The position numbers and the translations under genes are program-made. This document shows, piece by piece, positions 1-8,125 of a DNA stretch of 64,000 nucleotides (its first letter is position 1; the number at the start of each line of letters is the position of its first letter). Source of the stretch: Bin22 sp965207275 (GTDB lineage Bacteria > Chloroflexota > Dehalococcoidia > Lucifugimonadales > UBA3495); assembly GCA_965207275.1 (NCBI GenBank), contig CBDBMH010000002.1:2542001-2606000 (forward strand), in the 5' to 3' direction. The notes under the pieces are model-generated. The model ran no database searches. It was not told the DNA's origin and saw only the letters and a list, made by a program, of their open reading frames with translations.

Positions 1-42
1 GATGAACCGTAGGAATTCCGGGCGTTCTTCGCAGCCGAACGC

Positions 43-66
43 AGGGGCGCTTCGCGAAGCGCCTCT
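43..66. repeat. Intergenic palindrome, AGGGGCG family
   Basis: A near-perfect inverted repeat: AGGGGCGCTTCG pairs with CGAAGCGCCTCT with one G-T wobble. It shares its outer AGGGGCG..CGCC(C/T)CT arms with copies near 11605, 16850, 21322 and 29153, so it belongs to a dispersed palindrome family. It lies upstream of the isochorismatase-family gene. Confidence 0.6.
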
Positions 67-169
67 ACAGGCAAACCGACAGGGTCCTGCCGGTGTGGGA
101 CCCCGGATAAGCGGACCAGTATCGGGGTATATACTGTAACTCCCTCAACCGCGACCGGGAGGTGCGTTC

Positions 170-688
170 ATGGCAAACGTGGTATTGGTCATTGACATGG
201 TGCGGGGATTCCTGGAGCCCGGGCACAACCTCTACTGCGAAGGCTACCGGCCATTGATCCCCAGGATCCAGGAACTGCTGGAACGGGAAACGGCGGCGGG
301 TTCCGACGTGCTGTTCGTCTCCGACCACCACCTGCCCGACGACCTGGAATTCCAGATATTTCCGGTCCACTGCGTGATCGGCACGGAGGAGCCGGAGGTG
401 ATTCCCGAACTGGCCGGTTACCTGACCGGCGACAACCTGGTGCCCAAGAACCGCTACAGCGGATTCTTCAACACCGACCTGGAACAGAGGCTGGCCGACC
501 TGAAGCCGGACAAGGTAATCGTCTGCGGCGTCTGCACCGACATCTGCGTCCTCTACACCACCTCAGACGCCCGCAACCGCGACTATGCGGTGGAAGTGCC
601 GTCCGACTGCGTGGCAACTTTCGACCCCGACGCCCACACCTGGGCCCTGGGGCATTTGGAAAAGATACTTGGGGCGAGGGTGGTTTAG
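170..688 (+). CDS. Isochorismatase/nicotinamidase-family cysteine hydrolase
   Basis: A 172-residue protein of the isochorismatase-like hydrolase fold, which cleaves amides or vinyl ethers such as nicotinamide. The triad is visible: D9 in VLVIDM, K93 in VPKNRYSGF and C126 in CGVCTDIC. D52-H53-H54 (SDHHLPDD) fits the metal site of nicotinamidases. The ATG is preceded by GGGAGG at good spacing. The exact substrate cannot be read. NAD salvage is plausible, but no other NAD gene is nearby. Confidence 0.9.
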   Translation: MANVVLVIDMVRGFLEPGHNLYCEGYRPLIPRIQELLERETAAGSDVLFVSDHHLPDDLEFQIFPVHCVIGTEEPEVIPELAGYLTGDNLVPKNRYSGFFNTDLEQRLADLKPDKVIVCGVCTDICVLYTTSDARNRDYAVEVPSDCVATFDPDAHTWALGHLEKILGARVV

Positions 689-723
689 TCCTTGTCCCTG
701 GCCCCTCTACCTGAGAACTAGGT

Positions 724-821
724 GTAACCGGACAGGTGTTTCTCATCAAGGTGGGCAGCCACAAGGGCTGCCCCTACGAATACCCCGACGATTGTCCCTG
801 CCAGGTCACCTGTCCGGCTAC
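724..821. repeat. 98-bp MITE-like inverted-repeat element
   Basis: The ends are 15-base inverted repeats matching at 14 positions (GTAACCGGACAGGTG at 724-738, complement of CACCTGTCCGGCTAC at 807-821). An inner hairpin GGGCAGCC-acaa-GGGCTGCCC lies at 753-773. The inner hairpin recurs near 11536 and 29113. No reading frame is evident inside. It fills most of the gap between the first two genes. Confidence 0.6.
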
Positions 822-903
822 AAGCACACCCGCGGTCATTGGTTGCCCCAACCCGATTGGTGTATATTTGCCCCATCACATCCCATTTTGAGGTGATTCG
901 GAT

Positions 904-1329
904 ATGCCCACATCATTCGACAAGTCCAGCATTACCCTGGAAGCGGCCCATCAGGCCGTTGCCGCAGCGGCGGCCAAGGCAGAGGAGATCGGCGTTCCCA
1001 TGGCCATCGCCGTGGTGGACCCGGACGGAACTTTGAAGGCTTTCAGCCGCATGGACGGCGCCGCGCTGCTGGCGGTGCGGGTAGCCCAGCAGAAGGCCTG
1101 GACGGCCATTTCCTTCGGGGTGCCCACCCTGGGTCTGTGGGAGTTCATCAAGGAAGACCCGCCCCTGCTGCACAGCCTGCCCCACCAGGAAGACATGATC
1201 CTGTTCGGCGGCGGCTCTCCCATCAATGTAGAGGGCAAAATGATCGGCGGCATAGGGGTCAGCGGCGGCCACTACTCCCAGGACCAGGAATGCGCCGACG
1301 CCGGGTTGGCGGCGTTGGGGGCGGCGTAG
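904..1329 (+). CDS. GlcG/HbpS-family heme-binding-like protein
   Basis: A 141-residue single-domain protein of the GlcG/HbpS (DUF336) family. Family features are the N-terminal ITLEAAHQAV helix, VPMAIAVVDPDG, the AVRVAQQKAWTA helix and a glycine-rich C-terminus (GGIGVSGGHYSQDQECA). Members bind heme or sit beside oxidases and dehydrogenases as small accessory proteins. The role here is not evident because neither neighbour is an obvious partner. Confidence 0.85.
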   Translation: MPTSFDKSSITLEAAHQAVAAAAAKAEEIGVPMAIAVVDPDGTLKAFSRMDGAALLAVRVAQQKAWTAISFGVPTLGLWEFIKEDPPLLHSLPHQEDMILFGGGSPINVEGKMIGGIGVSGGHYSQDQECADAGLAALGAA

Positions 1330-1423
1330 GCTTCCTTTCCTACTGATAAGGGGTTCCGGGCGCGCGGGCAGTGTAGAGTTGGCTTGCTTCAGGCAGGGCA
1401 GGCTCTTTCCTGCGAAGTTCGAC

Positions 1424-2446
1424 ATGCATAAATTTCTACTTACCATCATGGCAGGCCTGGGGTCATTCCTGGTAGCGGCCTGCGCCGCTGAGTCGGGTCT
1501 CACTCCAGCCTGCGGGACGGAAGACCGCAGGCTGACGGTGGGGTTCTACGCCTTCTTCTCCCCGGTCAGTTACAGCGAAAGCGGGGACCCTGCCTCGCCG
1601 GGCTTCAACGTTCATAAGGGATATGAAGCGGACCTGCTGACCGCCCTTGAGAAAATGCAAGGCCCCCGGCTGTCCCTTGACCGGTCGGGCCTGGCTCTCT
1701 GGGACGAAATCTGGCTTCGGCCTGCCGACGACCGTTACGACATGGTTGGCGGCGGCATCACCATCCTGGACTCGAGAACCCGGGGCGAGGATGGCAGGGA
1801 GTTGGTGGCCTTCACTTCGGGCCACATCCACTTTCGCCAGTCCCTGCTGGTTCGCGCGGAGGATGCCGGAAAAATCGGGACACACGCCGACCTGAACGCA
1901 GACATGGTGGTGGGCGCGCTGCCAGCCACCACCGGGGAGCATCGTTTGCTGGAATTGCTGGGCCTGGTGGATGAGAAAGGAGCGCTGGCCGAGGGAACGC
2001 GGGTGGACACTCCCGGCGGCGCGGTAGTGGCCGATGGCAGCATGAACTACTTCATCACCGCGGCGAAAGCATCCAGCAACCTGGAAGGCAGGAGCCGCCT
2101 CTATCCACCGGAGGCCGACCTCCCCCAGGTGCGCTACCTGGGAGAAGAACTGGGCGAGAGCGCCCTGCTGGAGGCCCTGGGCCAGGGCGAGATAGACGCC
2201 ATTGCGCGGGGTGAAATCGGCAACCGGGATGCAGCCCACGATTCGGGTCCGGGCTTCGCCGTCACCGCCCTGGACGACCGGGTGGAGACCGGCGGGTTCA
2301 CGGTAGCGGCGACAGACCGGGAGCTGTTGGCCTGCCTGAACGAGCGAATAGAATGGCTGACCAATGACCGGAGAATCGGTTACGGGGAGTGGTTGGAGGA
2401 CCCGGCGGTCTTTGGGAAGCGGGCCGCAGGCTGGAACAGCCGTTAA
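1424..2446 (+). CDS. Solute-binding lipoprotein, SBP family 3-like
   Basis: The start is placed at the ATG giving MHKFLLTIMAG, since it produces a clean lipoprotein signal ending in lipobox LVAAC (cysteine near residue 20). A TTG 45 bases upstream is less likely. The mature part (RLTVGFYAFFSP, GYEADLLTALEKM, GEIDAIARGE, a C-terminal WLTNDRRIGYGEWL helix) reads like a family 3 extracellular amino-acid-binding protein. About 340 residues. No permease or ATPase gene adjoins it, so it is an orphan receptor in this window and its ligand is unknown. Confidence 0.75.
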   Translation: MHKFLLTIMAGLGSFLVAACAAESGLTPACGTEDRRLTVGFYAFFSPVSYSESGDPASPGFNVHKGYEADLLTALEKMQGPRLSLDRSGLALWDEIWLRPADDRYDMVGGGITILDSRTRGEDGRELVAFTSGHIHFRQSLLVRAEDAGKIGTHADLNADMVVGALPATTGEHRLLELLGLVDEKGALAEGTRVDTPGGAVVADGSMNYFITAAKASSNLEGRSRLYPPEADLPQVRYLGEELGESALLEALGQGEIDAIARGEIGNRDAAHDSGPGFAVTALDDRVETGGFTVAATDRELLACLNERIEWLTNDRRIGYGEWLEDPAVFGKRAAGWNSR

Positions 2447-2885
2447 TCGGAACCTCCAGCAGCCTCGTTCCGGGGCAGGTCTGGCGCCAGGGTTTCCAAG
2501 GCCAGCCTGTTGGCGCTGGAGGGTATGGCGGTTGTCGGCCCTACCGCCAGTAACCTGGCGCGATTAAATTTGACGGCCCACTGGGGAATTCGGCATTCCG
2601 GACTTGATCCGGGATTCTGGAAAGGACGGACTACGGAGCTTTTCCCTGACATGGTGGATACCGAATTTCGCAGGTTTATCGGGTCAGGGGAGCTTGAGCC
2701 ATGGATTCAAAGTGGTCGGGCCGCTGACCGGGTAACGGCTATGCGCCGGCCCGTTGAGATTCTCTCCGCTGTGCTATACTCTGTCCCCAGCAGGCAGGTA
2801 CCCGGATTTCCGTTCAAGGCACCGATGAAACCTGTCCCAACCTCTTTCTTCTCCACGGCGCGCGACCCGTAACAGGGAGGCCACA
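2447..2885. other. Intergenic region with a dispersed repeat and a promoter
   Basis: This stretch holds no convincing gene. A frame at 2510-2872 has no family resemblance and runs through a repeat. A palindromic repeat with core ATTCCGGACTTGATCCGG lies at about 2594-2617. A promoter-like pair, TTGAGA at 2754-2759 and extended minus-10 TGCTATACT ending at 2780 with a short 15-base spacer, precedes the VWA gene. Confidence 0.5.
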
Positions 2886-4919
2886 ATGCTCTTTTACCGC
2901 ACCTACCGCTACTCCCAGTGGGACGGCACCCAGGACATCTTCGACATCGACGCCGACGAGTTGATGGACCGGCTGGCGGACGAACTGCTGAAGCAGGGCG
3001 ACGTGATGCAGGCCCTGAGGGAACTGCTGCGCAACGGTATGCAGGACCGCAACGGCCAGCAGATGCCCGGCCTGCGCGAGTTGATGGACATGCTTCGGGA
3101 TCGGCGCCACCAGCAACTCCAGCAGCACAACATGGACTCGGTGGTCGACGACCTGAAGGAGCGGCTGGACGAAATCCTGCAGACCGAGCGGAAGGGCATC
3201 GACCGGCGACTGGACGAAGCCCAGGAACAGGTCAGCCAGGCGTCGGACGAGGACCGCGCCATGCAGGAGAACCTGCTGGACCTGTTGAAGCAGCGGGCGG
3301 ACCGAAACCGCGAAAAGCTGGACAACCTGCCCGACAGCCTGGGAGGCCAGATCCAGGAGTTGATGGAGTACGACTTCGTGGATCCGGATGCCCAGCAGAT
3401 GTTCCAGGAGTTGCTGGACATGCTGAAACAACAGATGGCCCAGAACATGGGCCAACAGATGCAGCAGCAGATCCAGGACATGTCGCCGGAGCAGATGGCG
3501 GCCATGCAGGAGATGATGCGCCAGCTTAACGAGATGATGCGGGACAAGCTGGCGGGCCGAGAGCCCGACTTCGACGGGTTCATGCAGCAGTTCGGCGGGA
3601 TGTTCGGGGACAATCCACCCCAGAACTTTGAAGAGCTGATGGAAATGCTGCAACAGCAACTGGCCCAGATGCAGTCCATGCTGGACAGCATGTCCCCCGA
3701 AGCAAGGCGGGAACTGGAGGACGCCCTGCAGTCAGCCCTCGACCCGGGGATGCAGCAGCAGATGGCCGAGTTCGCGTCGCTGATGGAGCAGTTAATGCCC
3801 ATGGACGACCTGCGCCGTCAATATCCCTTCCTCGGCGACGACAGCCTGACGCTGGAACAAGCCATGGAGATGATGCGTCAGATGCAGGACCTGGACCAAC
3901 TGGAACAGATGCTGCAGCAAGCCCTCCGTACCGGAGACATGGACGACATAGACCCGGACAAGCTGGCCCAGCTGCTGGGCGATGAGGCCCGGCGAGCCTG
4001 GGAGGAACTGGACCGGCTGCGCCAACTGCTCAAGGAGGCGGGCTACGTTACCGGCGATGACGACCTGCAATTGACGGCCCGGGGCATCCGCCGCATCGGC
4101 CAGAAGGCGCTGCGGGAAGTGTTCATCCACCTGAAGAAGGACCGGAGCGGCAACCACGACCTGGACACCCGGGGAGCCGGAGGCGACCTGCTGGGCGAGA
4201 CCAAGCCCTACGAGTTCGGAGACCCCTTCCAGATTGACCTGCAGTCCACGGTGAAGAACGCCATCGTGCGGGGCGGGCCGCAGATACCGGTGAAGATCAG
4301 CCCCCAGGACTTCGAGATTTACCGTAACGAGCACATGACCCGGGCCGCCACAATTGTGCTGCTGGACCAGAGCCGCAGCATGGGCCTGTTCAACAACTGG
4401 CAGGCAGCCAAGAAGGTTACCCTGGCCCTGTTTGCGCTGATCCGGACCCAGTACCCGCGGGATACCCTGCACGTGGTGGGCTTTTCTGACTACGCCCGGG
4501 AAATCAAGGAAGAAGACCTGGCATCCCTGAGTTGGAACGCCTGGGTGTCGGGCACCAACCTGCACCACGCCCTGATGCTGTCCCGCAACCTGCTGGCCAA
4601 GGAGAAGGGCGGCACTCGCCAGATACTGGTGATTACCGACGGGGAACCCACGGCTCACCTGGAGAACGGCCGCTCCTACTTCAACTACCCTCCCAGCTAC
4701 CGCACCGAACTGGAGACCCTGAAAGAGGTAAAACGATGCTCCCAGGAGGGCATTGTCATCAACACCTTCATGCTGGAAAACAACTACCAGTTGGTGAATT
4801 TCGTCGACCGCATGACCCGCATCAACCGGGGCCGGGCCTTCTACAGCAGTTCGGAGAACCTGGGCGAGTATATTTTGGTGGACTACATGAACAACCGGAA
4901 GAAGCGGGTAACGGGGTAG
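2886..4919 (+). CDS. Large VWA-domain protein with a Q/M-rich helical N-terminus
   Basis: A 677-residue protein. The first ~420 residues are extremely rich in Gln, Met, Leu and Asp and look helical or coiled-coil (many QQM and MMRQ runs). The C-terminal ~200 residues form a von Willebrand A domain with an intact metal site: D494-Q-S-R-S, a Thr in SGTNLHHAL and D585 in VITDGEPT. VWA proteins of this kind usually pair with a MoxR-type AAA ATPase or Mg-chelatase-like protein, but none adjoins it here. Good SD (CAGGGAGG) before the ATG. Function unknown. Confidence 0.75.
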   Translation: MLFYRTYRYSQWDGTQDIFDIDADELMDRLADELLKQGDVMQALRELLRNGMQDRNGQQMPGLRELMDMLRDRRHQQLQQHNMDSVVDDLKERLDEILQTERKGIDRRLDEAQEQVSQASDEDRAMQENLLDLLKQRADRNREKLDNLPDSLGGQIQELMEYDFVDPDAQQMFQELLDMLKQQMAQNMGQQMQQQIQDMSPEQMAAMQEMMRQLNEMMRDKLAGREPDFDGFMQQFGGMFGDNPPQNFEELMEMLQQQLAQMQSMLDSMSPEARRELEDALQSALDPGMQQQMAEFASLMEQLMPMDDLRRQYPFLGDDSLTLEQAMEMMRQMQDLDQLEQMLQQALRTGDMDDIDPDKLAQLLGDEARRAWEELDRLRQLLKEAGYVTGDDDLQLTARGIRRIGQKALREVFIHLKKDRSGNHDLDTRGAGGDLLGETKPYEFGDPFQIDLQSTVKNAIVRGGPQIPVKISPQDFEIYRNEHMTRAATIVLLDQSRSMGLFNNWQAAKKVTLALFALIRTQYPRDTLHVVGFSDYAREIKEEDLASLSWNAWVSGTNLHHALMLSRNLLAKEKGGTRQILVITDGEPTAHLENGRSYFNYPPSYRTELETLKEVKRCSQEGIVINTFMLENNYQLVNFVDRMTRINRGRAFYSSSENLGEYILVDYMNNRKKRVTG

Positions 4920-4959
4920 GGCAGGACACTGGCGGTCCCGGCAATATTTATCATTCGCT

Positions 4960-5183
4960 ATGCCGAAAGTCAGGTACGCTATCACATTGGTAGAACGTGA
5001 CGGCTGGCGTGTAGTCCGAACCAGTGGTAGCCCTAGACAGTTTCACCATCCAGACAAACCGGGCACAGCACCATAGCCGGGCATCCCAGCGCGGACCTGA
5101 AACCGAAGACTTGGCGGACTATCCTTGTTCAAGCGGGGCTACTGGAGAGAGGTGATGAAGTCGAAGTACGTCGTAGTATTTGA
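4960..5183 (+). pseudogene. hicA toxin remnant, frameshifted and active-site mutated
   Basis: Frame 4960-5076 reads MPKVRYAITLVERDGWRVV, then RTSGSPRQFHHPDKPGTA and a stop. Near 5069 the homology jumps frame and continues TIAGHPSADLKPK, then ILVQAGLLERGDEVEV, to 5183. Joined, this is a complete HicA mRNA-interferase fold broken by a one-base deletion. The motif normally reading GSHRQ is GSPRQ (codon cct at 5032), so the catalytic His is also lost. The remnant overlaps the start of the intact hicB-like gene at 5155. Confidence 0.8.
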
Positions 5184-5493
5184 GCAAACCCCCGACAACT
5201 ACTGCGCCTACCTGCCGGACTTTCCCGGATGCGTTAGCGCCGCCCAGACCTGGCAAGAGATTCACGAAATGGTCCGGGAGGCCCTGGAGTTTCATATTGA
5301 AGGTATGATTCAGCACGGGGATGCTTTGCCAACCAAGCCGATGACGTTGAGGCAGGCAGTTGCATTCCACAACGAGCCTTTGACAGAAATGGAACTGGAA
5401 ACCTTAGCAGAATTCGGGGAGGACGCCCCGAGCCTCTTAACCACTTTCGGCATGGTGCAGGTGGAGATAGGCGTTTATGCCAGGGCTGGATAA
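5155..5493 (+). CDS. HicB-family antitoxin
   Basis: A 112-residue HicB-like protein. The N-terminal partial RNase H-like fold is recognisable (KYVVVFEQTPDNYCAYLPD, FPGCVSAAQTWQEIHEMVRE, EFHIEGMIQHGDALP). The ATG at 5155 is chosen over an in-frame TTG at 5125 because GAGAGAGG precedes it and family members begin MKxKY. It would neutralise HicA and usually autorepresses the operon, but its partner upstream is a pseudogene. Confidence 0.8.
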   Translation: MKSKYVVVFEQTPDNYCAYLPDFPGCVSAAQTWQEIHEMVREALEFHIEGMIQHGDALPTKPMTLRQAVAFHNEPLTEMELETLAEFGEDAPSLLTTFGMVQVEIGVYARAG

Positions 5494-5532
5494 TTTGTAG
5501 GCGCAGATTGCCGGCGGAAGGCGTGATCATAT

Positions 5533-5561
5533 TTTATTCTGCTGACGAAAAGAGATATAAT
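5533..5561 (+). promoter_or_regulatory. Candidate promoter of the pyr operon
   Basis: TATAAT at 5556-5561 is followed about seven bases later by the likely start of a long leader. The minus-35 is poor (TTTATT at 5533-5538, 17-base spacer). It lies upstream of the PyrR-binding site and terminator, as expected for an attenuated pyr operon. Confidence 0.5.
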
Positions 5562-5585
5562 CTCTACGAATTCTCTATGAGAGCA

Positions 5586-5791
5586 CTGTCCGCAAAAGGA
5601 CAGCCATCCAAGACAAGAAAACCGAATACCCCCGCCCTTGGCTCGTTTGCTCCGGCAGATCGGCCGTCTTTTAAGCAGTCCCGTGAGGCTGGCAAAGTGT
5701 GTGTGGGCCTGGTACCGTGCGGTGCGCCGCGTTAGTGCGGCACATACCCTACGTTGGGACCCCTTGCCAGTCGGGTGAGGGGTATTGTTTT
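5586..5791 (+). promoter_or_regulatory. PyrR-responsive attenuator leader
   Basis: The leader contains AGTCCCGTGAGGCT at 5677-5690, which matches all 14 positions of the PyrR RNA-binding loop consensus ARUCCNGNGAGGYU. An earlier small hairpin, CTGTCC-GGACAG, lies at 5586-5603. An intrinsic terminator follows at 5759-5791. In the known mechanism, UMP-bound PyrR stabilises the anti-antiterminator so the terminator forms. The pyrR gene itself is two genes downstream. The competing antiterminator pairing was not worked out base by base. Confidence 0.8.
5759..5791 (+). terminator. Attenuator terminator of the pyr leader
   Basis: ACCCCT at 5759-5764 pairs with AGGGGT at 5778-5783, with inner CC-GG pairing, followed by ATTGTTTT. 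It sits 107 bases before the first gene of the operon, so it acts as a conditional terminator. Confidence 0.65.
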
Positions 5792-5897
5792 GGAGTCCGT
5801 GCCATCTGGAGGGCAGAGGCGGGCGGCCTGCCGCAAGCTCGGGATGAGCGGAATCAACTGGAACGATCTGCCTTCCGGAATTCGGGGAGGGTTAGCG

Positions 5898-6452
5898 ATG
5901 AGAATAGTCAGCATTGTGGGCAGCCTGCGGCAGGACTCGTGGAACCACCGGTTGGCCCGCCTGGCCGCCCGCGTCCTGGAAACCCGGGGCGTGGACGTGG
6001 CGGAGGGCAGCCTGGCCGGGTTGCCCCTGTTCAACGGCGACCTGGACGATGGCACATTTCCCGAACCCGTGGCAGCCCTGCGGGACGCAATGCGCGCCGC
6101 CGACGGCTTGCTGATCGCCTGTCCTGAATACAACCACTCCATACCGGCGGTCATGAAGAACGCCATTGAATGGACGTGCCGTCCCCCCAACTGCTGGACC
6201 AACAAGGTCGTCTTTGGCATGGGCGCCACGCCGGGCCGGTCGGGGGGAATACGGATGCATCTGCACCTGTCCGACTGTCTTCAGTGCGAGGGGGCGTGGC
6301 TGATTCCCAGGCCCATGATCCTGGTGCCCAACGCCGCCAGCGTCTTTGGGCCGGAGGGGGAGTTGCTGGACCCGGCGGTGGGCGACCAACTGGAAGAAGC
6401 GATGACCGTGCTGGTGGATACCATCAATACCATGGCCGGGGCAAAGGCATAA
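5898..6452 (+). CDS. NAD(P)H-dependent FMN reductase-like flavoprotein
   Basis: A 184-residue flavodoxin-like protein with the FMN-phosphate loop GSLRQDSWNHRL and the active-site segment CPEYNHSIPAVMKNAIEW of the NADPH-dependent FMN reductase family. The ATG follows GGGGAGG. It is the first gene downstream of the PyrR attenuator and is 23 bases from pyrR, so it should be co-transcribed with pyrimidine synthesis genes. Whether it serves that pathway (for example flavin for dihydroorotate oxidation) is unknown. Confidence 0.85.
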   Translation: MRIVSIVGSLRQDSWNHRLARLAARVLETRGVDVAEGSLAGLPLFNGDLDDGTFPEPVAALRDAMRAADGLLIACPEYNHSIPAVMKNAIEWTCRPPNCWTNKVVFGMGATPGRSGGIRMHLHLSDCLQCEGAWLIPRPMILVPNAASVFGPEGELLDPAVGDQLEEAMTVLVDTINTMAGAKA

Positions 6453-6475
6453 GCCCGGCCGGGGCGTAACTGGGC

Positions 6476-7042
6476 ATGACGACCGCGAGCAGCGACAGGG
6501 TGGAACGGCAGATAATGGACGCGCAGGAGATCCAGCGCGCCATGTCCCGCATTGCCCACGAAATCCTGGAACGGAACCGGGGCGTCGAAGACCTGGTGCT
6601 GGTGGGCATCCATACCCGGGGCGTCGTCCTGTCCCAGCGGCTGGGGGAGAATATCCAGCGCTTCGAGGGCAGCCGGGCGGCGCTGGCCGAACTGGATATC
6701 AACCTGTACCGGGACGACCTGCGGGCGCGGGAAAGTCCCAGGGTGCGGCCCACCAAGTTTCCGGTGGACGTACAGGGCAAGCGGGTGGTGCTGGTGGACG
6801 ACGTGCTGTTCACCGGCCGCACCGTCCGCGCCGCCCTGGACGCACTGAGCGACCTGGGCCGGCCCTGCCAGGTGCAGCTGGCCATCCTGGTGGACCGGGG
6901 GCACCGGGAATTGCCCATACGGGCCGACTTCGTGGGCAAGAACGTGCCCACCAGCCTGGACGAGGAAGTTAAGGTGCGGCTGACGGAAACGGACCGGAAC
7001 GAGGATGTCATCATCGTCAAGCTTGGACGGGAGATAAAATGA
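6476..7042 (+). CDS. PyrR: pyr operon attenuator / uracil phosphoribosyltransferase
   Basis: A 188-residue PyrR. It shows the PRPP-binding loop VVLVDDVLFTGRT, the N-terminal LVGIHTRGVVLSQRL segment and the basic RPTKFPVDV region. PyrR senses UMP and binds the leader RNA, and many members also make UMP from uracil and PRPP. Its stop overlaps the pyrB start (ATGA), indicating translational coupling. A perfect PyrR-binding loop is present in the leader at 5677-5690. Confidence 0.95.
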   Translation: MTTASSDRVERQIMDAQEIQRAMSRIAHEILERNRGVEDLVLVGIHTRGVVLSQRLGENIQRFEGSRAALAELDINLYRDDLRARESPRVRPTKFPVDVQGKRVVLVDDVLFTGRTVRAALDALSDLGRPCQVQLAILVDRGHRELPIRADFVGKNVPTSLDEEVKVRLTETDRNEDVIIVKLGREIK

Positions 7043-8079
7043 CCCAGCCGGACGCAATGGCCCTGGGAAGCGACGCCGGGGACGTAACCCTGGCGGCGCC
7101 CACTGGCAACCGCCGCAACGTGCTGGACCTGGACGATTTCTCCGCCGAGGAGATTGGGTCGGTTCTGGACGATACCGGCGCCATGGCGGAGGTGCTGGGC
7201 CGGGACATCAAGAAGGTGCCCACCCTGAGGGGTCGGGTAGTCGTCACCATGTTCTACGAATCCAGCACCCGGACCCGCATCTCCTTCGAGGAGGCGGGTA
7301 AGGTGCTCAGCGCCGACGTCATCAACATGTCCGGTTCCGGCAGCAGCGTGGACAAGGGGGAGTCTCTGCTGAACACGGGTCTGACCCTGCAGGCCATGGG
7401 CGTGGACGTGGTGGTCATCCGCCACCCCCACTCAGGCGCGCCCTATCTGCTGGCCCGCCACCTGCCCCAGGTGTCGGTGATCAATGCCGGCGACGGCCTC
7501 CACGCCCACCCCACCCAGGCCCTGCTGGACCTGTACACCATGCGGGAGAAGCTGGGATCCCTGCTGGGAGCCAAGGTGGTGATTGTGGGGGACGTGCTGC
7601 ACAGCCGGGTAGCCCGCTCCAACCTGTGGGGTTTGACCCTGATGGGAGCCAACGTAGTCTTGTCCGGTCCAACCACGCTGATGCCCCTGGACCTGCTGAG
7701 TGGACGGGACGAACTGGAGGAAGACCATCCATTCGCCCAGGTGGACGTGGACACAGACCTGGACCGGGCCATCGAGGGCGCCGACGTGGTCATGGCCCTG
7801 CGGCTGCAATCGGAACGGCAGCACGGCGGCTTTCTGCCCAGCCTGCGTGAATACATCCGCCGCTGGCAAATCACGGACGACCGGATGGCCCGGGCCAAGG
7901 CCGGCGCCCTGGTGATGCACCCGGGCCCCATGAACGAGGGAGTGGAAATCAGCACCGCCCTGGCCCACGGCGAAAGCTCGGTAATCGAGGAGCAGGTAAC
8001 CAACGGTGTGGCGGTGCGCATGGCATTGCTGTACCGCCTGTGCGCGGGTAGGGGTGGCGGAAGGGGGGAGATGTGCTGA
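7039..8079 (+). CDS. Aspartate carbamoyltransferase catalytic chain
   Basis: A 346-residue PyrB that condenses carbamoyl phosphate and aspartate. It has the carbamoyl-phosphate motif SSTRTRISFEEA, IRHPHSG, HAHPTQALLDLYT and VMHPGPMNEGVE. It is slightly longer than usual because of about 30 extra N-terminal residues and a short C-terminal tail. No pyrI regulatory chain is adjacent, so control is expected at the attenuator. Confidence 0.95.
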   Translation: MTQPDAMALGSDAGDVTLAAPTGNRRNVLDLDDFSAEEIGSVLDDTGAMAEVLGRDIKKVPTLRGRVVVTMFYESSTRTRISFEEAGKVLSADVINMSGSGSSVDKGESLLNTGLTLQAMGVDVVVIRHPHSGAPYLLARHLPQVSVINAGDGLHAHPTQALLDLYTMREKLGSLLGAKVVIVGDVLHSRVARSNLWGLTLMGANVVLSGPTTLMPLDLLSGRDELEEDHPFAQVDVDTDLDRAIEGADVVMALRLQSERQHGGFLPSLREYIRRWQITDDRMARAKAGALVMHPGPMNEGVEISTALAHGESSVIEEQVTNGVAVRMALLYRLCAGRGGGRGEMC

Positions 8080-8125
8080 ATGCATTGCCCTGTTCCGAAC
8101 GAAAAACAGGTAACCCCTTATGCAT

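Noticed and set aside
2510..2872. 120-codon frame before the VWA gene
   Set aside because: It runs through a dispersed palindromic repeat and the VWA promoter, and lacks an SD or any family resemblance.
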